The notes beneath the pieces are model-generated. The model ran no database searches. It was not told the origin of the DNA and saw only the letters and a program-made list of their open reading frames with translations. From Roseateles_B flavus (GTDB lineage Bacteria; Pseudomonadota; Gammaproteobacteria; Burkholderiales; Burkholderiaceae_C): a stretch of DNA of 64,000 nt. Below, one piece after another: positions 17,313 to 26,211 of the stretch. Location of the stretch: contig NZ_JBDPZC010000002.1 of NCBI RefSeq assembly GCF_039872765.1, forward strand, positions 310,001-374,000. The letters run 5' to 3'. Position 1 is the first letter of the stretch. The number at the start of each line of letters is the position of its first letter. The position numbers and the translations under genes are program-made.

Positions 17313-18331
17313 CCCTGCAGTTCGGCCCAGGACTTGGTGGTGCTGGTCTCGAAGACGTTGTCGCCATTGGCGTCCAGCTCGAGCAATGCCCTGCCGCTGC
17401 CTTGCACCGTTACGCGCACCTGGCTGCCATTGGCTCCCTTGACCAGGACCTGGCCGCTGCTCGGGTAGCCGAGCGACGACTCCTGCACCAGCGCCACCGG
17501 CGTGGACACGGTGATGTCACGCGACTCCAGCGCCGTGCTGTTCACCGTGCCGCCGAAGGTCAGCGTGGCGCGATACCCGAAGCCGCTGGCCACCGTGCTC
17601 ACGTTCAGGTTGAAGCCGGTGATGCTGGACTGGAAGCTGCTGCCCGCCACCGTGCCGCTGGTGGTGAAGGACGGGATGCTCATCGCCACCGAGGTGACGT
17701 TGACGCCGGTGGCCGCGATGGTCATCTGGAATTCGCCCTGGCCGGTCACGGTGCCGCTGGAGGAGGTCACGCGCAGATTGCCCAGCTTGACGCCGATGGT
17801 GGCGCTGTACTGGCTGCTGCCGAAGTTGCCGGTGACGGCCTTCAGCGAGTAGTCCATGGTGCCGTCCAGCGTGCCCCCGGCTTCCTTGCAGGCGGAGGCC
17901 TTGATGGCCATGCTGTCGCCGGAATCGAGGAGCTGGTTGCCGTTGGCGTCATTGATGGTGACCTCCACGCTGCCGCCCAGGCTGCAGGTCTGCACCACGG
18001 TGGTCGTGGCACCCTGCACCATGGCCGTGCCCTGTGCCTGCTTGAAACGCTCGGCCAGGCGCAGGGCCTGCTGCTGCGCAACCCACAGGGGCTGCGGCAG
18101 GGTCTGGGCGTCGACGCCCAGCACGTTGCCGGCCCCCGCGCTCATCATGTAGGTGCCGGCGCCCACGCCCTGCGCAGCCACCGTCTGGTAGTTGCTGCTG
18201 GTGATGGCCAGCGGTTGGCGGCCGGGCTGAGGTTCCGTGCCGCCACCGCCACCTCCGCCGCCACAGGCGCTCAGCAGCAGAGCCGTCGTCAGAAGGGAAA
18301 GGCTGGAAGGCAAGAGACGCTGGGTATTCAT
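17309..18331 (-). CDS. poly-glycine lipoprotein, unknown function
   Basis: 340-aa lipoprotein: signal peptide LSLLTTALLLSAC with lipobox LSAC, then a run of eight glycines acting as a flexible tether. The mature part is Ser/Thr/Gly-rich and looks all-beta (repeated short strands such as GTMDYSLKAVTGNFGSSQYSATIGVKL). It contains two DxNGD/N-type sequences, NDANGNQLLDSGD and ELDANGDNVFE, which resemble EF-hand or dockerin-like calcium loops. It is translationally coupled to the barrel-like protein downstream, which suggests a joint outer-membrane role. No family recognised. Confidence 0.7.
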   Translation of the reverse strand: MNTQRLLPSSLSLLTTALLLSACGGGGGGGGTEPQPGRQPLAITSSNYQTVAAQGVGAGTYMMSAGAGNVLGVDAQTLPQPLWVAQQQALRLAERFKQAQGTAMVQGATTTVVQTCSLGGSVEVTINDANGNQLLDSGDSMAIKASACKEAGGTLDGTMDYSLKAVTGNFGSSQYSATIGVKLGNLRVTSSSGTVTGQGEFQMTIAATGVNVTSVAMSIPSFTTSGTVAGSSFQSSITGFNLNVSTVASGFGYRATLTFGGTVNSTALESRDITVSTPVALVQESSLGYPSSGQVLVKGANGSQVRVTVQGSGRALLELDANGDNVFETSTTKSWAELQG

Positions 18332-18634
18332 GGGATCCTCCCTGGATCACAGACGGGTTGAGGGAACGTTTCGGTGAAAAGGCGCGAGGCAGTGTAGGCC
18401 GCCGGCGGACGCTCGAGTCGTCCCCCCGAGGGGGGCCTGAGCGGCGCCTCGGCCGGATCAGGCCAGCGTGTCCGGCCCGGGTGCAAACGAGCGATGACGC
18501 GCATCAGCGCAACGCCCGCCGGGACGCCCGGGATGACACCCGCGCGCTGGCGCCTTGTGCCACCCGGGCGATTGGCGCACATCCGGCACGCCGCCTTGCT
18601 GAGCAGGGTCAGGTCTTGCCCCGGCCCCGGCGGC
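18332..18634. other. intergenic region with degenerate REP-like hairpins
   Basis: About 300 bp between the ABC permease and the lipoprotein, no gene seen. It holds CCCCCC-GA-GGGGGG (18422-18435) followed by GGCCTGA / TCAGGCC arms (18434-18440, 18458-18464), the same architecture as the cluster at 8880-8931 but diverged. A 13-mer copy lies at 18606. The lipoprotein promoter must be here but is not obvious. Confidence 0.5.
18606..18618 (+). repeat. 13-mer GGGTCAGGTCTTG, copy 2
   Basis: Exact copy, 17 bp beyond the stop of the ABC permease gene, intergenic. Confidence 0.6.
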
Positions 18635-19945
18635 TCACTCGCGCCAGCGGAATCGCCAGAGGGCCAGGCCGGTGAGCAGGAGGGCGCTGCCGAACAGCAC
18701 CGCCGCCGCGAGCGCCGCCGTGCCGAGGCCCTGGCCGCGCCAGGTCATGGCATCCAGGCCGTCGACGGCCCAGCGGAGCGGCACCCAGAGGGTCAGGTCT
18801 TGCAGCCAGGCCGGGAAGACGAAGCTGGGAACCCAGGCGCCGCCCAGCATCACCAGCATCAGCGAGGCCATGATGGCCAGGCCGCGGGTGGCCTCCGGCG
18901 AACCGCCCATGGCCGCCAGGGCCAGGCCGAAGCCCGCGGTGAAGGCGCCCATGCCCAGCACCACCAGCAAGAAGCCCGCCAGGCTGCCCTGCACGCGGAA
19001 GCCGAACAGCGCCATGCCCGCGGCCATCACGACCAGCAGCACGACCGAGGCGATGATCCAGATGCTCAGGAAGTGGCTGCCCAACAGCAGCCCCCTGGAC
19101 AGCGGTGCAGCGCGCAGACGCTGCCACATGCCGCTGCGCCGGGCCATCAGCAAACCCACGCCCAGCTCCACGCCCAGCATCAGGACGAACTGAACCCCCA
19201 TGCCCGAGAAGCTGTGCGCATAGCCGTTGTAGCCAGCCTGCCCGGCGCTGAGGGCCCGGGTCTTCAGCGCATACGGCAGGCTCAGCACCTCGCCGGGCGA
19301 AGCGCCGCCCGGCGCGTCACCGGATGCCGCCGTGGCCACCCCCTCACCCGGCTGCGGCGTCTGCAGCTCGTTCACCGTGCGGGCCAGGACCTTGAGCTGC
19401 TCGCGGCGCAGGGGCGGGAGCTCGCTCGCCTCGAGCTCCGATTCCAGGGTCGCCAGCCCTCCGGCGCCCGGTCCCGACTTGAAGCCCTGCGCCAGGGTCT
19501 CGCGCATCGCATGCTGGGCCAGCAGGCCCTCCAGCAGCTGGGCCGACAGGGCCTCGCTCGGGTCGTACCACAGCTGCACCTCGGGCAGCTGGCGGCGGTC
19601 CCACCAGCGCGAGGCCTGCGTGCCGAAGCCGGCCGGCATCAGCAGGGCCGCACGGCGCTCCCCCTTGCGGACCGCGGCCTCGGCCTCGGCGCGCGTCATC
19701 ACCTGCACGGCCAGCTTGCCGTCCTGCTGCAGCTGCTGGCCGATGCGCTGGCTGAGCGCGGAGCCGTCTTCGTCGACCCACGCGACCTTCAGCCGCGCCA
19801 TCTCCCGGTCCCCGCTGCCGCCGAAGAGGCTGCCGAAGAAGGTGGCAATCAGGACGGGCATCAGCAGATGGGTGATCAGGGCCTTGCGGTTCTTCAGGTA
19901 CAGCTGCAGCTGGGTGCGCACCAGCGCGATCAATGCATGCATCAT
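18635..19945 (-). CDS. ABC-2 type exporter permease
   Basis: 436-aa permease of the ABC-2/YhaP-DrrB type. One N-terminal transmembrane helix (LITHLLMPVLIATFFGSLFGG), a long periplasmic domain (about residues 45-220), then five C-terminal helices including MGVQFVLMLGVELGVGLLMA and the LAIMASLMLVMLGGAWVPS segment. Start chosen at ATG 19945, preceded by GAGGGGACGACC; the upstream open frame overlaps the ATPase gene and is rejected. Forms a two-gene exporter with the ATPase 14 bp upstream. The substrate is unknown (lipid, peptide or drug). Confidence 0.9.
   Translation of the reverse strand: MMHALIALVRTQLQLYLKNRKALITHLLMPVLIATFFGSLFGGSGDREMARLKVAWVDEDGSALSQRIGQQLQQDGKLAVQVMTRAEAEAAVRKGERRAALLMPAGFGTQASRWWDRRQLPEVQLWYDPSEALSAQLLEGLLAQHAMRETLAQGFKSGPGAGGLATLESELEASELPPLRREQLKVLARTVNELQTPQPGEGVATAASGDAPGGASPGEVLSLPYALKTRALSAGQAGYNGYAHSFSGMGVQFVLMLGVELGVGLLMARRSGMWQRLRAAPLSRGLLLGSHFLSIWIIASVVLLVVMAAGMALFGFRVQGSLAGFLLVVLGMGAFTAGFGLALAAMGGSPEATRGLAIMASLMLVMLGGAWVPSFVFPAWLQDLTLWVPLRWAVDGLDAMTWRGQGLGTAALAAAVLFGSALLLTGLALWRFRWRE
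18790..18802 (+). repeat. 13-mer GGGTCAGGTCTTG, copy 3
   Basis: Exact copy inside the permease gene, antisense to it; it encodes the residues QDLTL near the C-terminus. Confidence 0.5.
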
Positions 19946-19959
19946 GGTCGTCCCCTCGC

Positions 19960-20916
19960 TCAATCGCGCAATTGACGTCCCGTGAGGGACAGGAAGAGCT
20001 GCTCCAGGCTGGGCCGCTCGGTCTGCAGGCCCTGCAGGCCCAGGCCCTGGCCGGCCAGGCACTGCAGCACCGCCGGAAGGCCTTGCACCAGCGAGGCCAG
20101 CTCCAGGCGCAGCTGCTGCGGGCGTTCGCCGCCGGCCAGCAGCTGCACGCCGGGCAGCCGGCCCAGGGCCTCGGCCAGGCCCGCCGGCGGCGCCCGGTCG
20201 AGCTCCAGGCAGACTGTGGGCACCAGCACGGCCGCATCCAGCAGCTCCCGGGTGCGACCGGAGGCCACCACCTGGCCGTGGTCCACGATGAGCAGGCGGT
20301 CGCACAGGCGCTCCGCCTCCTCCATGTAGTGCGTGGTGTAGAGCAGGGCCTTGCCGGCGTCGCGCAGGGCCAGCAGGGCCTCGAAGATGGCGTTGCGGCT
20401 CTGCGGGTCGACGCCCACGGTGGGCTCGTCGAGGATCACGATGGCGGGATCGTGCAGCAGGGCGCAGGCGATGTGCAGGCGGCGCTTCATGCCGCCGCTG
20501 AACTCGGCCACCGTATCGCCGGCGCGGTCCCGCAGGCCGGCGATGTCCAGGGCGGCGTCCACCCGCTGCGCCAGGCGCTGACCGGACAGGCCGTACAGGG
20601 CCGCGAAGGCGCGCAGATTGCTGGCCGCGCTGAGCGTCTCGTGCAGGGCCAACTCCTGGGGCACCAGGCCCAGCAGGCCCTTGCGTGGGTCGGCATCGCC
20701 CCGCACGGGCTGGCCGTCGATCAGGCAGTCGCCGCCGTCCGCCTCGATCAGACCCGCGATCATGGACACCGTGGTGCTCTTGCCCGCGCCGTTGGGCCCC
20801 AACAGGCCGAGGATCTCACCGCGCCGCAGGCTCAGGTCCATGGACCGGACCACCTCCTGTGTACCGTAGCGCTTGCGCAGGCCGCGTGCCTGCAGGATCA
20901 CCGAGGGATCGCTCAT
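19960..20916 (-). CDS. ABC transporter ATP-binding protein
   Basis: 318-aa CcmA/DrrA-type ATPase. Walker A GPNGAGKST (residues about 40-48), Q-loop VPQELALHE, signature EFSGGMKRRLH, Walker B VILDEPTVGVDP, H-loop YTTHYMEEAERL. A C-terminal extension of about 90 residues follows, as in drug/antibiotic exporters. The start at ATG 20916 (MSDPSVILQARGLRKRYG) is chosen over 47 upstream in-frame codons that lack coding character. Pairs with the permease directly downstream. Divergent from rlhA. Confidence 0.94.
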   Translation of the reverse strand: MSDPSVILQARGLRKRYGTQEVVRSMDLSLRRGEILGLLGPNGAGKSTTVSMIAGLIEADGGDCLIDGQPVRGDADPRKGLLGLVPQELALHETLSAASNLRAFAALYGLSGQRLAQRVDAALDIAGLRDRAGDTVAEFSGGMKRRLHIACALLHDPAIVILDEPTVGVDPQSRNAIFEALLALRDAGKALLYTTHYMEEAERLCDRLLIVDHGQVVASGRTRELLDAAVLVPTVCLELDRAPPAGLAEALGRLPGVQLLAGGERPQQLRLELASLVQGLPAVLQCLAGQGLGLQGLQTERPSLEQLFLSLTGRQLRD

Positions 20917-21047
20917 GCCGTCACTCCATGAAAAGTCTGGATGGACGCAGTCTAGGCAGCCGCCCCGCCGCCGGCGCCTGCCGTGGGGACGAACGGTCAG
21001 CCCGTGCGATGAATCGACAGCCACAGGGCGCCGATAAAATCGAGGCC

Positions 21048-23018
21048 ATGAGCGCATCGCCCAAGCACCTCGAACTCCTGGCCCCGGCCAAGACCGCCGA
21101 CATCGGCATCGAAGCCGTCAACCACGGCGCCGACGCCGTCTACATCGGCGGCCCCGGCTTCGGCGCCCGGCACAACGCCAGCAACGAGATCCAGGACATC
21201 GAGCGCCTGGTGCGCCACGCCCACCGCTACGGCTCGCGCATCTTCATCACCCTCAACACCATCCTGCGCGACGACGAGCTGGAGGATGCCCGCCGCATGG
21301 CCTGGCAGGTCTACGAGGCCGGCGCCGACGCCCTGATCGTGCAGGACATGGGCCTCACCCAGATCGACCTGCCGCCCATCCAGCTGCATGCCAGCACCCA
21401 ATGCGACATCCGCACGCCGGAGAAGGCCCGCTTCCTGCAGGACGCCGGCTTCTCGCAGGTCGTGGCCGCCCGCGAGCTGACTCTGCCGCAGATCCGGGCC
21501 ATGGCCGAGGCGCTGAGCAGCGCGCAGCTGGAGTTCTTCATCCACGGCGCCCTGTGCGTGGCCTACAGTGGCCAGTGCTTCATCAGCCACGCCCACACCG
21601 GCCGCAGCGCCAACCGCGGTGACTGCTCGCAGGCCTGCCGCCTGCCCTACGAGGTGCTCGACGCGCAAGGCCGCATCGTGGCCCACCAGAAGCATGTGCT
21701 CTCCATGAAGGACAACGACCAGAGCGCCAATCTGCGCGCCCTGGTCGATGCCGGCGTGCGCAGCTTCAAGATCGAGGGGCGCTACAAGGACATGGGCTAT
21801 GTGAAGAACATCACCGGCCATTACCGGCAGCTGCTGGACGCGATCCTGGAGGAACGCCCCGGCCTGGCGCGGGCCTCCAGCGGCCGCACCCGCCTCTTCT
21901 TCACGCCGGACCCCGACCGCAGCTTCAACCGCGGCAGCACCGACTACTTCGTCACCGGCCGCAAGGAAGACATCGGCGCCTTCGACACCCCCAAGCACGC
22001 CGGCCTGCCGCTGGGTTGGGTCGGCAAGGTCGACGGCGAGGGCTTCGAGCTGGAGCTCGACGAGGGCGTGAGCCCGCTCAACAACGGCGACGCCCTCACC
22101 TACCTGGACCTGCAAAAGGAGCTGGTGGGCCTGCGCGTCAATGTGGCCACGCCGCTGGATGCGAAGGGCCGCCGCTGGCGCGTCGAGCCCAACGAGACCA
22201 TGGAGCAGCTGAAGGACCTGCGCCGTGGCGTGGCCCTGTCCCGCAACCGCGACATGGCCTGGGACCGGCTGCTGGAGAAGAAGTCGGCCGAGCGCCGCAT
22301 CGCCCTGGACCTCAGCCTCATGGAGACGCCCGAGGGCCTCGCCCTGCAGCTGACGGACGAGGACGGCCATGCCGCCTATGTCGAGATGCCCCTGGACAAG
22401 CAGCCCGCGCAGCAGGCCGAGCGGGCCGAGGCCAGCGCGCGCGAGGCTCTCGGCAAGCTGGGCACCACGGTCTTCGAGGCGCGCGAGCTGAGCCTGCTGT
22501 GGTCGCACCCCCTGTTCGTGCCGGCCAGCCAGCTCAATGCCCTGCGCCGTGAGGCCGTCGAGCAGCTGGAGGCTGCGCGCCTGGCCGCCCTGCCCCGCCT
22601 GCCGCGCGCCCGGCCGGTGGAACCGCCGGTGCCCTATCCGGAGGACACGCTCTCCTACCTGGCCAATGTCTTCAACCACCCCGCGCGCGACTTCTATGCC
22701 CGCCACGGCGTGCGGGTGATCGAGGCCGCCTACGAGAGCCACGAGGAGCACGGCGAGGTCAGCCTGATGATCACCAAGCACTGCGTGCGCTACTCCCTGT
22801 CCCTGTGCCCCAAGCAGGCCAAGGGCGTGACCGGCGTGCAGGGCACGGTGCGGGCCGAGCCCCTGCAGCTGGTCAACGGCAAGGAGAAGCTCACCCTGCG
22901 CTTCGACTGCAAGCCCTGCGAGATGCACGTGGTCGGCAAGATCAAGAAAAGCGTGCTGCAGCAGCTGCCGGCGGCCCCCATCCAGTTCTACAGGGCCCGG
23001 CCCAAGACCGCGCACTGA
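21048..23018 (+). CDS. rlhA: U32 family protein, 23S rRNA 5-hydroxycytidine C2501 synthase
   Basis: 656-aa U32 protein; the length and extra C-terminal domain match RlhA (YdcP, about 650 aa) rather than the shorter TrhP. RlhA hydroxylates C2501 of 23S rRNA, with prephenate-dependent chemistry in E. coli. Motifs: ELLAPAKTADIGIEAVNHGADAVYIGG at the N-terminus, and the conserved cysteine cluster ALCVAYSGQC...NRGDCSQAC (first Cys about residue 170). The Cys-rich C-terminal region is YSLSLCPKQAKG...FDCKPCEMHV. ATG 21048 lies 131 bp from the divergent ABC gene. Confidence 0.9.
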   Translation: MSASPKHLELLAPAKTADIGIEAVNHGADAVYIGGPGFGARHNASNEIQDIERLVRHAHRYGSRIFITLNTILRDDELEDARRMAWQVYEAGADALIVQDMGLTQIDLPPIQLHASTQCDIRTPEKARFLQDAGFSQVVAARELTLPQIRAMAEALSSAQLEFFIHGALCVAYSGQCFISHAHTGRSANRGDCSQACRLPYEVLDAQGRIVAHQKHVLSMKDNDQSANLRALVDAGVRSFKIEGRYKDMGYVKNITGHYRQLLDAILEERPGLARASSGRTRLFFTPDPDRSFNRGSTDYFVTGRKEDIGAFDTPKHAGLPLGWVGKVDGEGFELELDEGVSPLNNGDALTYLDLQKELVGLRVNVATPLDAKGRRWRVEPNETMEQLKDLRRGVALSRNRDMAWDRLLEKKSAERRIALDLSLMETPEGLALQLTDEDGHAAYVEMPLDKQPAQQAERAEASAREALGKLGTTVFEARELSLLWSHPLFVPASQLNALRREAVEQLEAARLAALPRLPRARPVEPPVPYPEDTLSYLANVFNHPARDFYARHGVRVIEAAYESHEEHGEVSLMITKHCVRYSLSLCPKQAKGVTGVQGTVRAEPLQLVNGKEKLTLRFDCKPCEMHVVGKIKKSVLQQLPAAPIQFYRARPKTAH

Positions 23019-23044
23019 ACTGAGCACCGGGTGGCGCTCTGGGT

Positions 23045-23068
23045 GGCGCACAGAGCGGCGCACAGAGC
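23045..23068 (+). repeat. 12-bp tandem direct repeat
   Basis: GGCGCACAGAGC twice in succession in the rlhA-kinase intergenic region. Probably a small slippage product; no function assigned. Confidence 0.6.
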
Positions 23069-23286
23069 GGCACGTCAGGCCCGCCCCCCGCCCAGGCCAG
23101 CGCGGGATGCCCTGCCGGACGGCGGCGCCCGCCCCTGAAGGCTCGCCGTGAAGCCCGGCACGCCCCCCGCGTTGACACGCTGCGCGGCGGGACCAGCCTG
23201 TGATACCGTGGGCCGGACCCCTGCTTCCCCTGCAGTCCGGCATGTCGCTTTCCGATCTCCATCCCCGCGCCCGAGAGGTTCCGGCC

Positions 23287-25932
23287 ATGGCTGAGGCCCT
23301 GCCGCACCGCCTCTTTCGCGGCTGGATCGCCCTGGGCACCGGCTACTGGCCGGTGGCGCTGAGCCTGGTGCTGAGCCTGCTGGTCTGCGCGACCCTGGCG
23401 CGCCTGGATGCCCGACAGGCCGCCGAACAGGAGCGCCAGCACGTGGCCGGGCAGCTGGACCTGCTGCGCAGCCGCCTGGAGCTGGCGGCCCGCAACACCT
23501 TCGCCCCCAGCCAGTCGCTCGAGGCCATGATCCAGCTCGATGGCGCGATCAGCGAGGCCCGCTTCGCGCTGCTGACGGAGAAGGCGCTCAAGCTCTATCC
23601 CCAGGTCCGCAGCATCGCCATCGCCCCCGACGACGTGGTGCGCCTGGTCTACCCGCTGCCCGGCAATGAACGGGCGCTGGGGCTGGACTACCGCAGCGTG
23701 CCCGCGCAATGGCGCCAGGTGCAGCAGGCGCGCGAAAGCCAGTCGGCCGTGCTGGTGGGCCCGGTGCAGCTGGTGCAGGGCGGCCAGGGCCTGATCCTGC
23801 GCAATCCCGTCTTCCTGCGCGCCCCGCCGCCCGCGCCGCCGCGGTACTGGGGCATGGTGTCGGTGGTAGCGGACCTGGACCGCTTCATGGCCGATGCCGG
23901 CCTGGGCGCCCATCCCGAGCTGCACCTGCTGCTGACGGAATCCAAGGGCGGCAAGGAAGCCGGGCGCCTGATCTGGGGCCAGTCCGCCCTGCTGAAGCAG
24001 CCGCCGCGGGACCTGGTCCAGCAACGGGTGGAGGTGCCGGGCGGGCAGTGGCTGCTGGCCGCCCAGCCTGCCGATGGCTGGCTGGACCAGCCCTTCCGCT
24101 GGGACTCGCCCGAGGTCCTGACCGCGCTGGCCGCCGGCACCGTGCTGAGCCTGCTGCTGGCCCTGCTGGTCTGGCAGAGCCGCGTCCTGCAGCAGCGCAA
24201 CGGAACCCTGGCCCGCGAGATCCAGGAAGGCCAGCTGATGCGGGCGCAGCTGGAGGAATCCCAGGCACGCTTCCGCAGCATGGCCGCCCTGGCCTCCGAC
24301 TGGGTCTGGGAGCAGGACGAGCAGCTGTGCTTCACCTACATCTCGCGCATCGCCGAGGAAGCCACGGAAGTGCAGAGCAGCTCGGTGCTGGGCCATCACC
24401 GCTGGGACTCCCCCGCCCTGCTGCCCGGCACCGACTGGGAGGCGCACAAGGCCCTGCTGGCGCGCCGCGAGCCCTTCCGCGACTTCGAATATGCGCAGCG
24501 CACGCCCGACGGCAGCGTCCGCCATGTGAGCATCTCGGGCGTGCCCTTCTTCGATGCCGAGGGCCGTTTCAAGGGCTACCGCGGCACCGGGCGCAACATC
24601 ACCCCGTCCAAGGAAGCCGAGGCCGCCCTGCGGCGCTCGCAGCTGGAGCTCAGCACGGCGCGCGACCGCCTGCAGGCCGTGCTGGACGCGGCCCAGGAGG
24701 TCGCCATCATCGCCACCGACATGGCCGGCCACATCCTGCTCTTCAACCGCGGCGCCGAGCACATGCTGGGCTATGCCGAGGCCGAGCTGCTGGGGCGCTC
24801 ACCAGCCTGCCTGCATGACCCGGGCGAGGTCCAGCAGCGTGCGGCGGAGCTGAGCCGGCTGCGCGGCACCACCGTCGAGGGCTTCGAGACCTTCGTGCTG
24901 CTAGCCCGCGAGCTGGGCAGTGAGACGCGCGAGTGGAGCTACCTCCGCAAGGACGGCCGCCGGCTGTGGGTCTCGCTGAGCGTCAGCCATGTGCGCGCCC
25001 GGGACGGCCAGGCCATCGGCTATCTGGGCGTGGCGCGCGACATCAGCGCCCAGCGTGCCGCCGAGACCGAGCTGCGCCAGCTCAACGCCGAGCTGGAGTC
25101 CCGCGTCCAGCAGCGCACGCTGGAGCTGCGCGAGGCGCTGCGCAACCTCAAGGAGGCGCAGGACGGCCTGCTGCGTTCCGAGAAGCTGGCCGGCCTGGGC
25201 TCCATGGTGGCTGGCGTGGCCCACGAGCTGAACACGCCCCTGGGCAACTGCCTCACCACGGCCTCGACCCTGCAGGAACGCACCGATGAGATCCGGCAGG
25301 AATTCGGCAGTGGCCAGATGCGGCGCTCCTCGCTGGAGGCCTATCTGCTGGAGGCCGGCCAGGCCTGCGACATCATGCTGCGCGGCCTGGGCACGGCCAC
25401 CGAGCTGGTCAGCCACTTCAAGCAGCTCTCAGTCGACCAGACCAGCATGCAGCGGCGCAGCTATGCGCTGGAAGCCGTCGTCGGCGACGTGATCAGCCTG
25501 CTGCGCGCCCGCTGGAAGACCACGCCCTGGCTGCTGGAGTCCGAGCTGGACCTCACGGACCCGCTGGAAGGCTATCCCGGGCCGCTGGGCCAGGTGCTGG
25601 GCAACCTGCTGCTCAACGCCCTGCTCCATGCCTTCGAGGGCCGCGAACAGGGCCGCGTGAAGATCAGCGCCCGCAGCCTCGGCGCCAGCGACTACCTGCT
25701 GGTGGTGGAGGACGACGGCATTGGCATGAGCGAGGAGGTGCGGCGCCGCGCCTTCGACCCCTTCTTCACCACCAAGATGGGCCGCGGCGGGACGGGGCTG
25801 GGCCTGAACATCGTCTACAACCTGGTCAGCACGGTACTGGGGGGCAGCATCAGCCTGCACAGCGAGCCCGGCCAGGGCAGCCGCTTCGAGATCCGCCTGC
25901 CCAAGGTGGCGCCCATCGTGACGATGGTGTGA
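23287..25932 (+). CDS. PAS-domain sensor histidine kinase, orphan
   Basis: About 881-aa membrane kinase. TM1 (YWPVALSLVLSLLVCATLA), a periplasmic CHASE-like sensor domain (about residues 40-250), TM2 (VLTALAAGTVLSLLLALLVW), two PAS/PAC domains (about 320-450 and 460-590), a short coiled coil, HisKA with the phospho-acceptor His at about 646 in VAHELNTPLGN, and HATPase_c with LGNLLLNALLHA, VEDDGIGM and GRGGTGLGLNIVYN. No response regulator is nearby. The start is uncertain: ATG 23287 has GAGAGG upstream; ATG 23242 and GTG/ATG further up are possible. Confidence 0.9.
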   Translation: MAEALPHRLFRGWIALGTGYWPVALSLVLSLLVCATLARLDARQAAEQERQHVAGQLDLLRSRLELAARNTFAPSQSLEAMIQLDGAISEARFALLTEKALKLYPQVRSIAIAPDDVVRLVYPLPGNERALGLDYRSVPAQWRQVQQARESQSAVLVGPVQLVQGGQGLILRNPVFLRAPPPAPPRYWGMVSVVADLDRFMADAGLGAHPELHLLLTESKGGKEAGRLIWGQSALLKQPPRDLVQQRVEVPGGQWLLAAQPADGWLDQPFRWDSPEVLTALAAGTVLSLLLALLVWQSRVLQQRNGTLAREIQEGQLMRAQLEESQARFRSMAALASDWVWEQDEQLCFTYISRIAEEATEVQSSSVLGHHRWDSPALLPGTDWEAHKALLARREPFRDFEYAQRTPDGSVRHVSISGVPFFDAEGRFKGYRGTGRNITPSKEAEAALRRSQLELSTARDRLQAVLDAAQEVAIIATDMAGHILLFNRGAEHMLGYAEAELLGRSPACLHDPGEVQQRAAELSRLRGTTVEGFETFVLLARELGSETREWSYLRKDGRRLWVSLSVSHVRARDGQAIGYLGVARDISAQRAAETELRQLNAELESRVQQRTLELREALRNLKEAQDGLLRSEKLAGLGSMVAGVAHELNTPLGNCLTTASTLQERTDEIRQEFGSGQMRRSSLEAYLLEAGQACDIMLRGLGTATELVSHFKQLSVDQTSMQRRSYALEAVVGDVISLLRARWKTTPWLLESELDLTDPLEGYPGPLGQVLGNLLLNALLHAFEGREQGRVKISARSLGASDYLLVVEDDGIGMSEEVRRRAFDPFFTTKMGRGGTGLGLNIVYNLVSTVLGGSISLHSEPGQGSRFEIRLPKVAPIVTMV

Positions 25933-26211
25933 ACGGGGCAGGCAAGACCTGCCCCCCGCAGGAGCCGGTCGCGGCCCCGGCAAAGAACGGGGCCCCGCCG
26001 CATCTGCCGCGGGGCCCGTCCGCGGAAGGATCAGCCTCCACTGTCCCTCCCCTGCCCGCATCCAGGCCGACGCCTTGGTCACGTCAGCCGGACTGCCCCT
26101 GCAAGCCGGGGCGGCGGGACTCCTCTCTCCTGAGCTACGACTGCCGTCGTGCGCGCATTGCAAGGCCTGCCGCACGGGCGCGCAAGCAAGATGCCGGAGC
26201 GGGCATGGGCC
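25933..26211. terminator. intergenic hairpins after the kinase gene
   Basis: Directly behind the kinase stop is a perfect 8-bp hairpin GGGGCAGG-CAAGA-CCTGCCCC (25935-25955). A second GC-rich hairpin with arms near ACGGGGCCCCGC and GCGGGGCCCGT spans 25987-26019. Neither has a T run, so they are only likely terminators. Nothing else seen up to the convergent LysR gene. Confidence 0.5.

Noticed and set aside
18494..19975. 493-codon plus-strand frame over the ABC permease
   Set aside because: The Gln/His/Arg-rich translation is typical of antisense frames; the permease frame has proper helices and start site.
23172..23206. TTGACA...TGATAC as a promoter for the sensor kinase
   Set aside because: The spacing between the hexamers (23 bases) is too long for a sigma-70 promoter.
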